Notes: generated by a model from the letters alone, not told the origin. A stretch of DNA of 64,000 bases from Burkholderiales bacterium (GCA_016185015.1 JACPOI010000041.1:56324-120323), one strand, 5' to 3'. Counted from the stretch's first letter, positions 47,290 through 56,661 are shown. Translations and numbers: made by a program.

Positions 47290-47622
47290 GTCACCATCGG
47301 TACGGCATACTCTCTTTGAGCGGTCAGAAGGCGGGGATGCGAGGCACCACAGTACGCGGCGCCGGAGATGGCAGCGAGAGTACACGATTTGAGAACGATC
47401 TGGAGCGTTCTCGCGACGAGCACCCTCGGACCCGGGTGCGCAGGGCTTGCCATCCGTTTCGACTCTTTGTCAGGCTCGGTGACCAAGGCCAACAGTACGT
47501 CTCGGCACACCATCAAGGCCACCAATTTGCTTTTGTCCAGAACTTGGAAGTTCACTGAGCTTTAACGCGTCGATGTTTTCGCTTGAGCCGAACTCGACCC
47601 CCTCAGAAAGTTCAAAGCATGA
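47290..47622. other. Gene-poor region upstream of the recombinase
   Basis: No reliable gene is seen in these 333 bp. A minus-strand open frame of 89 codons (47286-47555) overlaps the recombinase start and has no family match. The region carries the 22-bp dyad at 47391-47412, and GTAC words occur several times nearby. It is a likely place for recombinase recognition sequences. Confidence 0.6.
47391..47412. other. Candidate recombinase core site
   Basis: GAGAACG and CGTTCTC are perfect 7-bp inverted arms separated by 8 bp (ATCTGGAG). This arm-spacer arrangement is what tyrosine recombinases use for crossover. It lies 102 bp upstream of the recombinase start codon. The function is inferred from position and shape only. 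Confidence 0.4.
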
Positions 47623-47856
47623 TTATTCCAGTCCAAAATGTGAAAGCAGCGTAGCCTTCAAAGCTTCAACGCTGACCAGACCCTGTTCGAGTCCTGCGCT
47701 ATTCTGCTTAATGACGCCGGCACATTCTTCGACAAGAATCCGTGTAAAGGTGTCGAGATTCATCTCGCTCCACGTTTCGCTTTGGCCCGAGCAATGGTCG
47801 CTCGTCTGCCTGATTTCTGTGGCCTGAACTGCCAGCGCTTTGATTCTTTGATTCAT
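47623..47856 (-). CDS. Small phage/plasmid-type protein, unknown function
   Basis: A 77-residue protein starting MNQRIKALAVQATEI. The helix LDTFTRILVEECAGVIKQNS followed later by LLSHFGLE matches a small family found in phages and mobile elements that open with an IKELAxQAT-type helix and end in a HFGV/L-like motif. An in-frame ATG 18 bases earlier (47874) is an alternative start. No catalytic motif is visible. Base composition here is lower in GC than in the chromosomal genes. It is probably a relic of an earlier insertion. Confidence 0.55.
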   Translation of the reverse strand: MNQRIKALAVQATEIRQTSDHCSGQSETWSEMNLDTFTRILVEECAGVIKQNSAGLEQGLVSVEALKATLLSHFGLE

Positions 47857-47960
47857 GATGTCTGATGTTTGCATTGGAGCGTTCGGAATTATTCGAGGGA
47901 AACGCAGTGTTGTGGGAATCGGCCGCAATATCAGGTGCGATCGACTTCCGGATGAATTGC

Positions 47961-49376
47961 TCACATGTGTAGAGCGCGGCCCTCAACCGCGAGAGCCGCC
48001 TCCCGCAGGGCCTCAGGTAGGGTTGGATGCGCGTGGCAGCATCGTGCGATGTCTTCAGAAGAGGCCTTGAATTCAATAGCGACAACCGCCTCGTGAATCA
48101 GCGATCCTGCTTCGGGACCGATGATGTGGACGCCCAGGATCTCGTCCGTAGTTGCGTGGGCCAGGACTTTGACCAGTCCGGCAGTGTGCGCCTTGGCCTT
48201 CGCGCGTGCGCTGGCGCTGAATGGGAATCGGCCGGCCTTGTACGGAACGCCCGCCTTCTTCAGCGCCTCTTCGGTCTGCCCGACGGACGCCACCTCGGGG
48301 GCAGTGTAGATGACTGATGGAATCGTGTTGTAGTTCACGTGCGGCTTTTGCCCCGCCAACATCTCCATAAGCGCAATGCCTTCCTCTGACGCCTTGTGCG
48401 CGAGCATTGCGCCTCCAATGACATCGCCAATGGCGTAGATCCCAGGCGTCGACGTGGCAAACGTCCTCAGGTCCACTGGGATGAAGCCCATGGCATCGGC
48501 CTTGAGGTTCGCCGACTCCAATGCCAAACCATCCGTGTTCGGCTTTCGACCGACGCTCACCAGCACGGCGTCGCACGCGAGTGGCGCGAGGGATGGCTTT
48601 CCCGCATCCACCTGCGCGACGTCAACCACTACCGAGCCTGCCTGCCGCTGCGCGCCGGTCACTTTGGTGGAGAGCATGAATTCGACGCCGGCATTGTGCA
48701 AAATCTTGTGCAACTGCGTGGCCATCTCGGTGTCGAGGCCCGGCGTGATGCGGTCTAGATATTCCACGATGGTGACCCTGGACCCGAGTCGGTGCCAAAC
48801 CGAACCCAGTTCGAGGCCAATGTAGCCACCGCCGATCACCACGAGGTGTTTGGGGATTTCTGGAAAGCTCAGAGCACCTGTGGAAGAGACGACGCGCTCT
48901 TCGTCGATCTGGACGCCGGGCACCATACTAGGTTTCGAGCCGGTCGCAATCACGATATGCCGAGCCGTGATGGTCCGCTCTGCGCCTGATTTTGGGTCGC
49001 GCACCAGAACACGGCCAGGCCCATCCAGGCGACCATATCCGAGCAACCGGGTGATCTTGTGCTTGCCGAACAGAAAATCAATGCCCCGGCCGAGCTCGTC
49101 AACCACGCCGTCCTTGTGCGCGAGAAGCCTTGGAAGGTCAAGGGCTAAACCGGTGAAATCGATGCCGTGCTTGCCGAAGGCGGTACGCGCTTCGAGATAA
49201 CGCTCGGAGGACTCCAGCAACGCTTTCGAGGGAATGCAGCCCACATTGAGGCAGGTGCCACCCAGCCGAGGGCGGTCTTCCACGCAGGCGATGCGCATCC
49301 CCAGCTGGGCACCTCGTATGGCGGCCTGGTAGCCGCCTGGGCCGCCACCGATGATGGCTACGTCGAAATCACTCAT
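47961..49376 (-). CDS. lpd: Dihydrolipoamide dehydrogenase
   Basis: A 471-residue FAD flavoprotein disulfide oxidoreductase (E3) of 2-oxoacid dehydrogenase complexes. N-terminal FAD motif IIGGGPGGYQAAIRGAQLG, redox disulfide GGTCLNVGCIPSK near residues 41-53, NAD motif VIGGGYIGLELGSVW near 180, and the C-terminal His-Pro active site HAHPTLPEALREAAL. Start at 49376 follows GGAAGGAC; a longer open frame to 49451 is rejected. No other 2-oxoacid dehydrogenase gene is next to it. In this transposon it is an isolated passenger; relation to mercuric reductase is limited to the shared fold, with no metal-binding cysteine pair at the C-terminus. Confidence 0.93.
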   Translation of the reverse strand: MSDFDVAIIGGGPGGYQAAIRGAQLGMRIACVEDRPRLGGTCLNVGCIPSKALLESSERYLEARTAFGKHGIDFTGLALDLPRLLAHKDGVVDELGRGIDFLFGKHKITRLLGYGRLDGPGRVLVRDPKSGAERTITARHIVIATGSKPSMVPGVQIDEERVVSSTGALSFPEIPKHLVVIGGGYIGLELGSVWHRLGSRVTIVEYLDRITPGLDTEMATQLHKILHNAGVEFMLSTKVTGAQRQAGSVVVDVAQVDAGKPSLAPLACDAVLVSVGRKPNTDGLALESANLKADAMGFIPVDLRTFATSTPGIYAIGDVIGGAMLAHKASEEGIALMEMLAGQKPHVNYNTIPSVIYTAPEVASVGQTEEALKKAGVPYKAGRFPFSASARAKAKAHTAGLVKVLAHATTDEILGVHIIGPEAGSLIHEAVVAIEFKASSEDIARCCHAHPTLPEALREAALAVEGRALHM

Positions 49377-49543
49377 TTTTGTCCTTCCCCGTGATAATCC
49401 GCGGATGCAGCGATGACTAATTTTCGCTCGAAACCCTCTCGACCGTAACATTGGGCGCTAGAACGGCAAGGGATTGGCGATCACGGTTGACTCTCTGCCT
49501 GCTAGAGGGTGTCCAAGTGTCGGCTGGAGCTTGACCATGCCGC

Positions 49544-49861
49544 GGTGAGGCCACCGTGCGCGAGCTGCAGCACCTGCTGCTGGCCTGGGAGCTGCTCGGT
49601 GCATCGAGCCGCAGCGCCTTCGAACTCGCCGTGCTGCGTTACCTGGATTTTTACCCTGAGCACATGCGGCTGGAGGAGACCGTGGTGCGGCCCGAGGCCC
49701 GCCGGCGGCTCAGCCCGCAGGACTGGGCTGAACGCGACGCGGCCTTTGCCACCAACGGCGATCCGCTGACCGGCACGTACCCGCGCGACCCCGTCTACGA
49801 TCGCCTGTTCACGCGCATCGTGATGCGCGCGCCGGCGCCGATCGGGGTCAGCGCGGGATGA
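49544..49861 (+). pseudogene. Truncated hemerythrin-domain protein, 3' part only
   Basis: The readable part TVRELQHLLLAWELLGASS, AVLRYLDFYPEHMRLEETVV and LFTRIVMRAPAPIGV matches the second half of a hemerythrin-type four-helix protein. The E-x-x-x-V of HMRLEETVV contributes iron ligands. The N-terminal helices with their histidine ligands are missing and a stop codon (TGA) lies just before in frame. So it is a 5'-truncated remnant at a module junction, where the sequence changes at about 49,540. It ends next to the convergent RND pump gene. Confidence 0.75.
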
Positions 49862-49872
49862 GCGCAGGGCAC

Positions 49873-52800
49873 CTAGATATCCTCGGCCAGCTTCTTGCCC
49901 GAGAACCAGGCGACGTAGAGCACGGGCAGGACCACCAGGGTGAGCAGAGTGGCCGTCACCAACCCGCCGATGACCACCAGGGCCAGCGGACGCTGGGTTT
50001 CCGAGCCGATATCGTGCGACAGTGCCATGGGCAGCAGGCCCAGCGCGGCCAGCATCGCCGTCATGAGCACCGTGCGCAGACGCTGCATGGAGCCTGTGCG
50101 TGCCGCTTCGAGCACGCTGTAGCCCGAGTTGCGCAGTTGCTGGAAGACCGAGAGCATCACCACGCCGTTGAGCACGGCCTGGCCCGACAGGGCGATGAAA
50201 CCAATGGCAGCAGACACCGACAGCGGGATGTCGAACACCCACAAAGTAATAAAGCCCCCGATCAGCGCCAGCGGCACATTGACCAGGATCAGCGCCGCTT
50301 TCTTGAAGGAGCCGAAGGCGTCGAACAGCAGGACGAAGATCAACAGCAGCGAGATCGGCACCACCACGGACAGGCGCTGCATCGCGCGCTCCTGGTTCTC
50401 GAACTCGCCTGACCAGTTGACAGTGTAGTTTTCAGGTACCTGGACATTAGCTGCCACGCGGGCTTTCATGTCTCTGACCACGGACCCCATGTCACGCCCC
50501 TTGATGAAAACCCCGATGGCCATGGTTCGACGACCGGCTTCCCGAGCGATGTTCATCGCTCCCGTGCTTTGCCGGATGCTTGCGACAGCGCCCAACGTTG
50601 TGTAACCCCCGCCAGGGATGGCCAGCGGGGTCGAGGGCAAGTTGGCGATGGTGCGCTCGTCCTCGGGCAGGCGGACCGCGACGGCGAACTTCTTCTCGCC
50701 CTCCCACAGCAGGGTGGCCGCGCGGCCGGCCAGTGCCGATTCGATCACGTCCTGCACGTCGCTGACGTTGAGTCCGAAGCGCGAGGCCCTTTCCCGGTCG
50801 ATGTCGATCAACAGTTGCGGCAATTCGCCCAAACGATCGACTTCGGCGCGCTGCACGCCCTGAACTTGGCGGAACTCGCGGCGCATGGCCTCCACCGTGC
50901 GCTGCAACTCCCCCAAATCCTCACCCGCCACCTTGATGACGATCTGTCCTTTGATCTGCGAGATGGATTCGAGCACGTTATCGCGGATGGGCTGTGAGAA
51001 GGCCGGATCTACACCAGGGATCACCGCCAGTTTCCGATCCATCTCTTCAATCAGCGTCTCACGGGTCATCCCTTTGCGCCACTCTTCCGCGGGCTTCACG
51101 TCAACGAAGACTTCGGCCATGCTCAGAGTCTTGGGGTCGGTCCCGTCTTCGGGCTGGCCGGCCTTGGAAACCACGGTACGCACTTCGGGGATAGTCAGCA
51201 GCTGCTCACGGGCGATACGCAAGACTTTGATGGCCTGCTCCTGGGACTGGCTCGCAGGCATATCCCAATTCACCCAGAAGGTACCTTCGTTGAGCTCGGG
51301 CAGGAACTCGGAACCCAGGCGCGCGGCCGCGCCCAGACCCAGAACAAAGGCGGCTAGCGCGATGGCGACCACTTTGCGTTGGTGGGTCAGGGCCCAGTCC
51401 AATACGGGCGTATAGACGCGTTTGGCCGCAGCCACCACGCGGTTGTCCCCATGCGGGAGCTTCTTGCGCAGCATCCAGTAGGCCAGCAGCGGCACCAGGG
51501 TGAGCGAGAAAATCAGGGAGCCGACCAGGGCCGTGGTGACGGACAGCGCCATGGGCTGGAAGATGCGGCCCTCATGCCGCTGCAGCGCAAAGATCGGGAT
51601 GTGCGCCGCGATGATGATGAGCATGGAAAACAGCGTGGGCCGCCCCACCTCGTTCGCCGCGTCGATGATGGTCTGGCGCCGCTCGCTGTCGGACATGTTC
51701 TCGCTGTCCTTTTCGAGCCGGTGCATGATGTTCTCGATCACAATCACCGCCCCGTCGACAATGATGCCGAAGTCCATGGCGCCCAGCGACAGCAGGTTGG
51801 CCGGCACGCCCATGATCTTCAGGCCCATGAAGGTGGCCAGCAGCGCCAGCGGGATCACCACCACTACCGCCAGGCTGGCGCGCAGGTTGGACAGGAAGAT
51901 GTAGAGCACCAGGGACACCAGCAGCGCGCCCTCGACCAGGTTGCGGAACACCGTGGACAGGGTCTTGCCCATGAGCCAGGTTCGGTCGTAGAAGGGAACG
52001 ATCTCCACGCCCGGTGGCAGGCCCCGGTCGTTGAGTTGTTCGATCTTGTCCTTCACCCCGCGCAGTACCACGCTGGCGTTTTCGCCTTTGCGCATGATGA
52101 CGATGCCGATCACGGCGTCATCGTCGTGGTCCTGCCCTGTGACGCCAAGACGGGGGACGGAGCCGAGCTGGATTTGTGCGACGTCCCGGATCAGGATCGG
52201 CGTGCCATTACGCGAGTCCAGCACGATGCGGCCGATGTCGTCGGGCGAGCGCAGCAGGCCGATCCCGCGGATGGCGAACTGCTGCGAACCCTGCGCCACA
52301 TAACTGCCGCCTGCATTGGAATTGCCTCGGCCCAGGGCGTCGAGCAGGTTCTGGAAGGTCAGCTTGTAGGCGCGTAGCTTGTCCAGGTCAGGCTGCACCT
52401 CGTACTGCTTGATGAAGCCGCCCATGGCCACCACGTCCGCCACACCGGGCACCTGGCGCAACGCGCGCTCCACCACCCAGTCCTGCTGTGTTCTCAGATC
52501 GGTCGTGGACTTGCCATCGCCACGCAGACGATAACGCATGATCTCACCCACTGGGGTGGCATTCGGCGCAATGTGTACCTGGGCACCGGGAGGCAGGTCG
52601 ATTCCGTTGAGTCGCTCCATCACTTGCTGACGCGCCAGGTTGACGTTGGCGCTGTCGTCGTAAGTGACCACGGTGTAGGAGAGTCCGAACTGGGTGTGCG
52701 AGAACAGGCGGATCGAGTTGGGCAAGCCGGCCAGTGCGGTTTCGATCGGCAGCGTCACCTGCTTTTCGACCTCTTCAGCGGCACGGCCAGGGAAGAGGGA

Positions 52801-52947
52801 AATGACGGTGACCTGGGTGTCTGTAACGTCGGGGAAGGCTTCGACCGAAAGGTTCTTGAAGGCAATCACGCCCGCCATCACGAACAGCAGCGTGCCCAGC
52901 ACGATGAACAGCGGCTGGTGCACGGCATACTGGATCAGGCGCCTCAT
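49873..52947 (-). CDS. Heavy-metal efflux RND pump, CzcA/CusA family
   Basis: A 1024-residue inner-membrane RND transporter. After the first helix it reads AFPDVTDTQVTVISLFPGRA, then the porter domains, and the transmembrane proton-relay segment LGAMDFGIIVDGAVIVIEN near residues 387-405. The D-F-G-x-x-x-D-G-x-x-x-x-x-E-N pattern is that of Zn/Co/Cd/Ni-type pumps (HME1/2, like CzcA), unlike CusA. Metal specificity is inference from this motif. It is the last gene of the minus-strand OMF-adaptor-pump operon and overlaps the adaptor gene by 4 bases. Confidence 0.92.
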   Translation of the reverse strand: MRRLIQYAVHQPLFIVLGTLLFVMAGVIAFKNLSVEAFPDVTDTQVTVISLFPGRAAEEVEKQVTLPIETALAGLPNSIRLFSHTQFGLSYTVVTYDDSANVNLARQQVMERLNGIDLPPGAQVHIAPNATPVGEIMRYRLRGDGKSTTDLRTQQDWVVERALRQVPGVADVVAMGGFIKQYEVQPDLDKLRAYKLTFQNLLDALGRGNSNAGGSYVAQGSQQFAIRGIGLLRSPDDIGRIVLDSRNGTPILIRDVAQIQLGSVPRLGVTGQDHDDDAVIGIVIMRKGENASVVLRGVKDKIEQLNDRGLPPGVEIVPFYDRTWLMGKTLSTVFRNLVEGALLVSLVLYIFLSNLRASLAVVVVIPLALLATFMGLKIMGVPANLLSLGAMDFGIIVDGAVIVIENIMHRLEKDSENMSDSERRQTIIDAANEVGRPTLFSMLIIIAAHIPIFALQRHEGRIFQPMALSVTTALVGSLIFSLTLVPLLAYWMLRKKLPHGDNRVVAAAKRVYTPVLDWALTHQRKVVAIALAAFVLGLGAAARLGSEFLPELNEGTFWVNWDMPASQSQEQAIKVLRIAREQLLTIPEVRTVVSKAGQPEDGTDPKTLSMAEVFVDVKPAEEWRKGMTRETLIEEMDRKLAVIPGVDPAFSQPIRDNVLESISQIKGQIVIKVAGEDLGELQRTVEAMRREFRQVQGVQRAEVDRLGELPQLLIDIDRERASRFGLNVSDVQDVIESALAGRAATLLWEGEKKFAVAVRLPEDERTIANLPSTPLAIPGGGYTTLGAVASIRQSTGAMNIAREAGRRTMAIGVFIKGRDMGSVVRDMKARVAANVQVPENYTVNWSGEFENQERAMQRLSVVVPISLLLIFVLLFDAFGSFKKAALILVNVPLALIGGFITLWVFDIPLSVSAAIGFIALSGQAVLNGVVMLSVFQQLRNSGYSVLEAARTGSMQRLRTVLMTAMLAALGLLPMALSHDIGSETQRPLALVVIGGLVTATLLTLVVLPVLYVAWFSGKKLAEDI

Positions 52948-54155
52948 TTCTTGTCCGCCTCGCGGCTCTGCGCCTTTGCGCCAGCCCCGGCCCCGGTATC
53001 GTTGCCCGAGCGAGACTCTTCTTCCGCAAGCCGCAGTAACCTGGCGAGCAACAGCGCGTTTTCAACCACGACCTGGTCACCCGCTTTCAGGCCGCTGCTC
53101 ACGACGACCTGCTGGGGGCCTTCATACTCCAGCTCCACGGTACGCCGCTCAAATTCGCCGGGTCGTGTCTGCACAAATGCGGACTGCCGGGTGCCTCGCA
53201 GGAGAACGGCTGTTGCCGGTATCACCACTCCGTTAGGGAAGGTGCGTTCGAAGCGGGCCGTGGCCAGCATTTCTGCTTTCAGCCGGCGATTGGCGTTAGC
53301 CACGACGCCCCGGATCTTGATCGTACGCGTCAGTGGGTCGATGAAATCAGAGGCTGCGATGACCCGGCCCGAAAACTTCTGTCCGGGTAACGAAGCGACG
53401 CTGAGCTCGAAACGGGTTCCTGGACGCACGATGCCAACCTCTGACTCTCTCGCATCGATCTGAATCCAGAGAGAGGTGGGATCTGTCACCACGAACAGGG
53501 CCGGCACGCCCGGGCCACTGAGCTCGGGCCGTAGTTCCTGGCCCGGGTTGAGGTTGCGTTCGACCACCACGCCCCCGATGCTGGCGCCCAGGATCAGTTG
53601 CTGGTTGACGTTGCCGCTGCCCCCATAAAGGCGGGTGCGGGCCTGGGCGCGGTCCACCTCGGCACGGGCGCGTTCCTGATCCGCCTCGGCCTGCTCCAGT
53701 TCCTTGCGCGCGACGATGCCGGCATCGAACAGTTCACGCTGGCGTTGCAGGGCCTTGGCCACCAGGCGGGCGTCGGCCTCGGCGCGAGCCGTCTCGCTTT
53801 GCGCCTGGCCGAAGTCCGGTGAGGCCAGTACGGCCAGCGGTGCGCCAGCCACTACGCGCTGGCCGACGTCGGCTTTGATACTCATCACACGACCCGCGAA
53901 GGAGGGGTAGATGCGCTGGGTGCGCTCCTCGTTCCAGACCAGTTTGGCGGGCAGTTCGATGGTGATGGAGTTGGCTGGCTCGGCAGGCGCCACTGTGAGG
54001 AGCTTGAGTTGAGGATGCCCAGCGGCAAAGCGCAGTTGCTGACCCTGCATGATCGGCGCCGGAGCAGCGGCCGTCGGTGCGGGTTGCTCATTGCAGGCGG
54101 TCAGCAGCATCGTCGCCAGCAGCAGGGGCATTTGGAGTTTCAGGCGTTTCAACAT
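52944..54155 (-). CDS. RND periplasmic adaptor, CzcB-like lipoprotein
   Basis: A 403-residue membrane-fusion protein joining pump and outer-membrane channel. Lipoprotein signal peptide with lipobox LLTAC (acylated Cys21). A barrel-sandwich part holds VMSIKADVGQRVVAGAPLAVL, then coiled-coil helices (about 130-190, EQAEADQERARAEVDRAQAR) and later beta-barrel parts with GTRFELSVASLPGQKFSGRV. It sits between the OMF and pump genes and overlaps the pump start (ATGA). A C-terminal tail ends KAQSREADKK. It has no histidine-rich metal-binding N-terminus like CzcB of Cupriavidus. Confidence 0.92.
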   Translation of the reverse strand: MLKRLKLQMPLLLATMLLTACNEQPAPTAAAPAPIMQGQQLRFAAGHPQLKLLTVAPAEPANSITIELPAKLVWNEERTQRIYPSFAGRVMSIKADVGQRVVAGAPLAVLASPDFGQAQSETARAEADARLVAKALQRQRELFDAGIVARKELEQAEADQERARAEVDRAQARTRLYGGSGNVNQQLILGASIGGVVVERNLNPGQELRPELSGPGVPALFVVTDPTSLWIQIDARESEVGIVRPGTRFELSVASLPGQKFSGRVIAASDFIDPLTRTIKIRGVVANANRRLKAEMLATARFERTFPNGVVIPATAVLLRGTRQSAFVQTRPGEFERRTVELEYEGPQQVVVSSGLKAGDQVVVENALLLARLLRLAEEESRSGNDTGAGAGAKAQSREADKK

Positions 54156-54180
54156 GTTCGACGACTTTTCGGATCTTGAT

Positions 54181-55467
54181 TCAGGGAGGGCCGGCTGCGA
54201 TGCTGAGCGCCTGGCCTGTGCGCAGTTGCCAGACGCCTAATGCCTTGGCGTAGTCGCTGCGTGCGGCCACTGCGTCCAGCACGGTGGTGCGCAGGGTGCG
54301 GCGGGCGTCCAGCAAGTCGGTCAGGGAAAGTGCTCCCTTGCGGTAGGCCAGTTCGGCGCCCTCGGCCACACGGCGCGCGCGCGGCAGGATCTCGGTTTCA
54401 TAGGCGTTGGCGCGCACGGCCGCGCTCTGCAGCTCGTGTTGCAGACGCTGCAGTTCCAGCCGGGTCAGGCGCCGGGTCCGTTCCAGGGCGACTTCGGCCT
54501 GCGCGAGCTGGGCGCTGGCCCGGCCGATCTCACCCTCGTAGCCGTAGCCCCACTGCAAGGGCATGGACATGCGCAGCGCCACCAGGGCGTTGGAGGTGCC
54601 GGGGTAGTGGTCATAGGACACGCCGACCGTGATGTCGGACTTCTTCTGGGCGCTGCTGCTGTCCAGGGCCGCCTGGGCGGCCTGCACGCGCGCGCGGGCG
54701 GCGGCCACGTCGGCACGGGCCTCGACCAGTTCGTCCAGCCCTGCGGTCATGGCGGGGGCGGCCGGCAGAACGGGCCAGTCGGCACGGGCCTGCAGCTGCT
54801 CGGGCGCCGGGGCCAGCACCGTCAGCTGCCACAGCACCAGGGCGGCGCGCCGCTGTTCCAGTTCAGCCTGGTGCAGGTCGGCGCGGGCGCGCTGGGCCTC
54901 GATTTCGGTGCGCGCTGTTTCCTGGGCCGACAGATCGCCGGCCTGCAGGCGCCGCCCGGCGATGCCCGCCAGCTCGGCGGCGTTGCGTTCGATCTGGGTG
55001 ACCTCGGCCACCCGCTCTTGCGCCGCCAGCAGGTCATAAAAGCCGGACAGTGCGGCCAGGCGCTGCTGCATGCCGGTTTCGTCCAGTTCGGCCCGGGCCG
55101 CGTCGGCGGCGCGCCGTGCGGTCAGGGTGCGCAGTTCGCGCTTGTTGCCGCGTTCCCAGGTCCAGTCCAGGCCGATCGACTTGTCGTAGCGCTGCTCGGT
55201 CCAGGTGTTGCCACTGCCGTTGCCGTTCTGCAGGTCGATCTGGCTGACGCTGGCCGAGAGCACAGGAAAGGGTGCGCGGTCGGCGCTGGTGATGTCGGCC
55301 TGGGCGCCGGCCAGCGTACGCCGCGCCAGCACGACGTCCAGATTGTCCTGGGCGGCCTGCAGCGCCTGCTGCAGCGAGACCGGCACGGTGGCGGGCGCCG
55401 GTGTCTGGGCCTGGCTGGCCACCGACAGCAGCAGGCCGCTTAACAACAATAACTGACGTATGCTCAT
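54181..55467 (-). CDS. Outer-membrane efflux channel, CzcC/TolC family
   Basis: A 428-residue outer-membrane factor. A signal peptide of about 20 residues (MSIRQLLLLSGLLLSVASQA) precedes the two OEP repeats. VPVSLQQALQAAQDNLDVVL opens repeat one; coiled helices rich in alanine, glutamate and arginine follow; repeat two has AYRKGALSLTDLLDARRTL. It is the first gene of the efflux operon, and its stop is 25 bp before the adaptor. The response-regulator remnant is divergent from it, with 108 bp between. Confidence 0.9.
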   Translation of the reverse strand: MSIRQLLLLSGLLLSVASQAQTPAPATVPVSLQQALQAAQDNLDVVLARRTLAGAQADITSADRAPFPVLSASVSQIDLQNGNGSGNTWTEQRYDKSIGLDWTWERGNKRELRTLTARRAADAARAELDETGMQQRLAALSGFYDLLAAQERVAEVTQIERNAAELAGIAGRRLQAGDLSAQETARTEIEAQRARADLHQAELEQRRAALVLWQLTVLAPAPEQLQARADWPVLPAAPAMTAGLDELVEARADVAAARARVQAAQAALDSSSAQKKSDITVGVSYDHYPGTSNALVALRMSMPLQWGYGYEGEIGRASAQLAQAEVALERTRRLTRLELQRLQHELQSAAVRANAYETEILPRARRVAEGAELAYRKGALSLTDLLDARRTLRTTVLDAVAARSDYAKALGVWQLRTGQALSIAAGPP

Positions 55468-55575
55468 GGATCAATCCACTCGGGGGGATCGAGTGTCTCC
55501 TGCCACGCCTGACCGCCGACTGACTCCGCCCTTGGTGAAAACGCGTAGACAGCCCCTGTAGCGAGCCCTGCCACC

Positions 55576-56184
55576 ATGAGAATCCTGCTGGTTGAAGACG
55601 ATCCCGTGCTGCGCGAGGTCATGCGCCTGAGCTTGCGTGATGCCGGCCACCGGGTGGACGAGGCCGGCAGCCTGGAGCAGGCCGCCCACTATTGGCGGGT
55701 GCAGCCCTTCGACGCTGTTCTGCTCGACCTGAACCTGCCGCAGAGCGACGCACCGAACAGCCCCTTGGCCAATGGCCTGACCCTGCTGCGCGAGGCGCGT
55801 GCCCGTGGCGACCGCACCCCCGTGCTGGTGCTGACCGCGCGCAACCGCACCGACGAGCGCATCGCCGGCCTCGACGCGGGTGCCGATGACTACCTGGGCA
55901 AACCCTTTGAGCTGGCCGAGGTGGAGGCGCGGCTGCGCGCGCTGGTGCGTCGCACCGCTGGCACCGACGACCTGTTTGAAATCGGACGCCTGAGCCTGGA
56001 CCGCAAGGCGCGGCGCTTCACCGTCGACGGACTGCTGCTGGAGCTGCCGGCGCGCGAATTCGAGGTGCTGTGGGAGCTGATGACGCCGCCGGGGCGTGTG
56101 GTCAGCAATGTGACCGGACGCATGGGGCTGAACATCCGGGAAGATGCGGAACTGAGCGGGATGATGTGGGCCGGTGCCCTCTGA
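55576..56184 (+). pseudogene. OmpR/PhoB-type response regulator, C-terminally truncated
   Basis: The receiver is complete: ILLVEDDPVLREVM, D51 in VLLDLNLPQ, VLVLTARNR and ADDYLGKPFELAEV. The winged-helix DNA-binding domain starts (RRFTVDGLLLELPAREFEVL, then WELMTPPGRVVS) but breaks after about residue 176. From there the frame runs into unrelated sequence (NVTGRMGLNIREDAELSG) and stops at 56184. About 45 residues of the DNA-binding domain are lost, including the recognition helix. No sensor kinase gene follows. It would have controlled the divergent efflux operon; it is probably non-functional as a DNA binder. Confidence 0.85.
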
Positions 56185-56661
56185 AAACGGGCTTTTGGGG
56201 GCGTTTTGGCGCCCTGGAGGCCATCGGGCGCGGACGCATGGAGGGCGGGCCTAGCGGGGCGCCTGGGCGGCCTGATGTCGCCGGCAGCTTCCACCTGGTC
56301 AACGGCGTAATGCCGCGCCGCCATTGAGCTTTCGGGGCATTTGACCAGTCTGGGGCTGGATGGGCTCGAAGTCGCCCACCAGCCGAAGTCGGACGGTTGC
56401 GTCCGAGTTTCGCCAACTCCGTGCGAGTTCCATAATTTGCTGATCTGACTAGGGTTTTAAGAAATCGAGATGGGCTGCTGCCGGTATCATCGACCACCTT
56501 AACAAAGTGTCTTTAAAACCGGCAGCAGCCCAAGAGAACGAAGCTTTAGTGCAGACATTTAGGGTTATTTTCTGGATTTGACAAGACTGCGACCCCGTAT
56601 CATCCTAGAACGTACGATACTCCATTGGTTCGACTGATGCCAAACACCGTGATGATCTGCA
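56185..56661. other. Gene-free region with inverted repeats between the broken regulator and flgB
   Basis: This 477-bp stretch shows no reliable gene. It holds a 7-bp hairpin at 56389-56406 (TCGGACG, loop GTTG, CGTCCGA) and a 14-bp perfect inverted repeat at 56472-56531. GC falls toward the right. It reads like debris of an insertion event, since the response regulator is cut off at its left edge. Confidence 0.6.
56472..56531. repeat. Perfect 14-bp inverted repeat with 32-nt loop
   Basis: GGGCTGCTGCCGGT (56472-56485) and ACCGGCAGCAGCCC (56518-56531) are exact reverse complements. Loop bases include GACCACC and AACAAAG. It could be a hairpin from a mobile element end, or a small cassette-type site; no integron attC consensus core was seen. 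Confidence 0.7.

Noticed and set aside
47286..47555. Minus-strand open frame of 89 codons upstream of the recombinase
   Set aside because: It overlaps the recombinase start, has no recognisable family and no good ribosome-binding site, and the region looks regulatory.
47961..49376. Mercuric reductase
   Set aside because: The flavoprotein fold and redox disulfide are shared, but the N-terminal heavy-metal domain and the C-terminal vicinal cysteines of MerA are missing; the His-Pro site fits dihydrolipoamide dehydrogenase. No other mer gene is present.
56472..56531. Integron attC site
   Set aside because: The perfect arms resemble an attC at first sight, but the 7-bp core sites (GTTRRRY and its partner) were not seen and no integrase is near.
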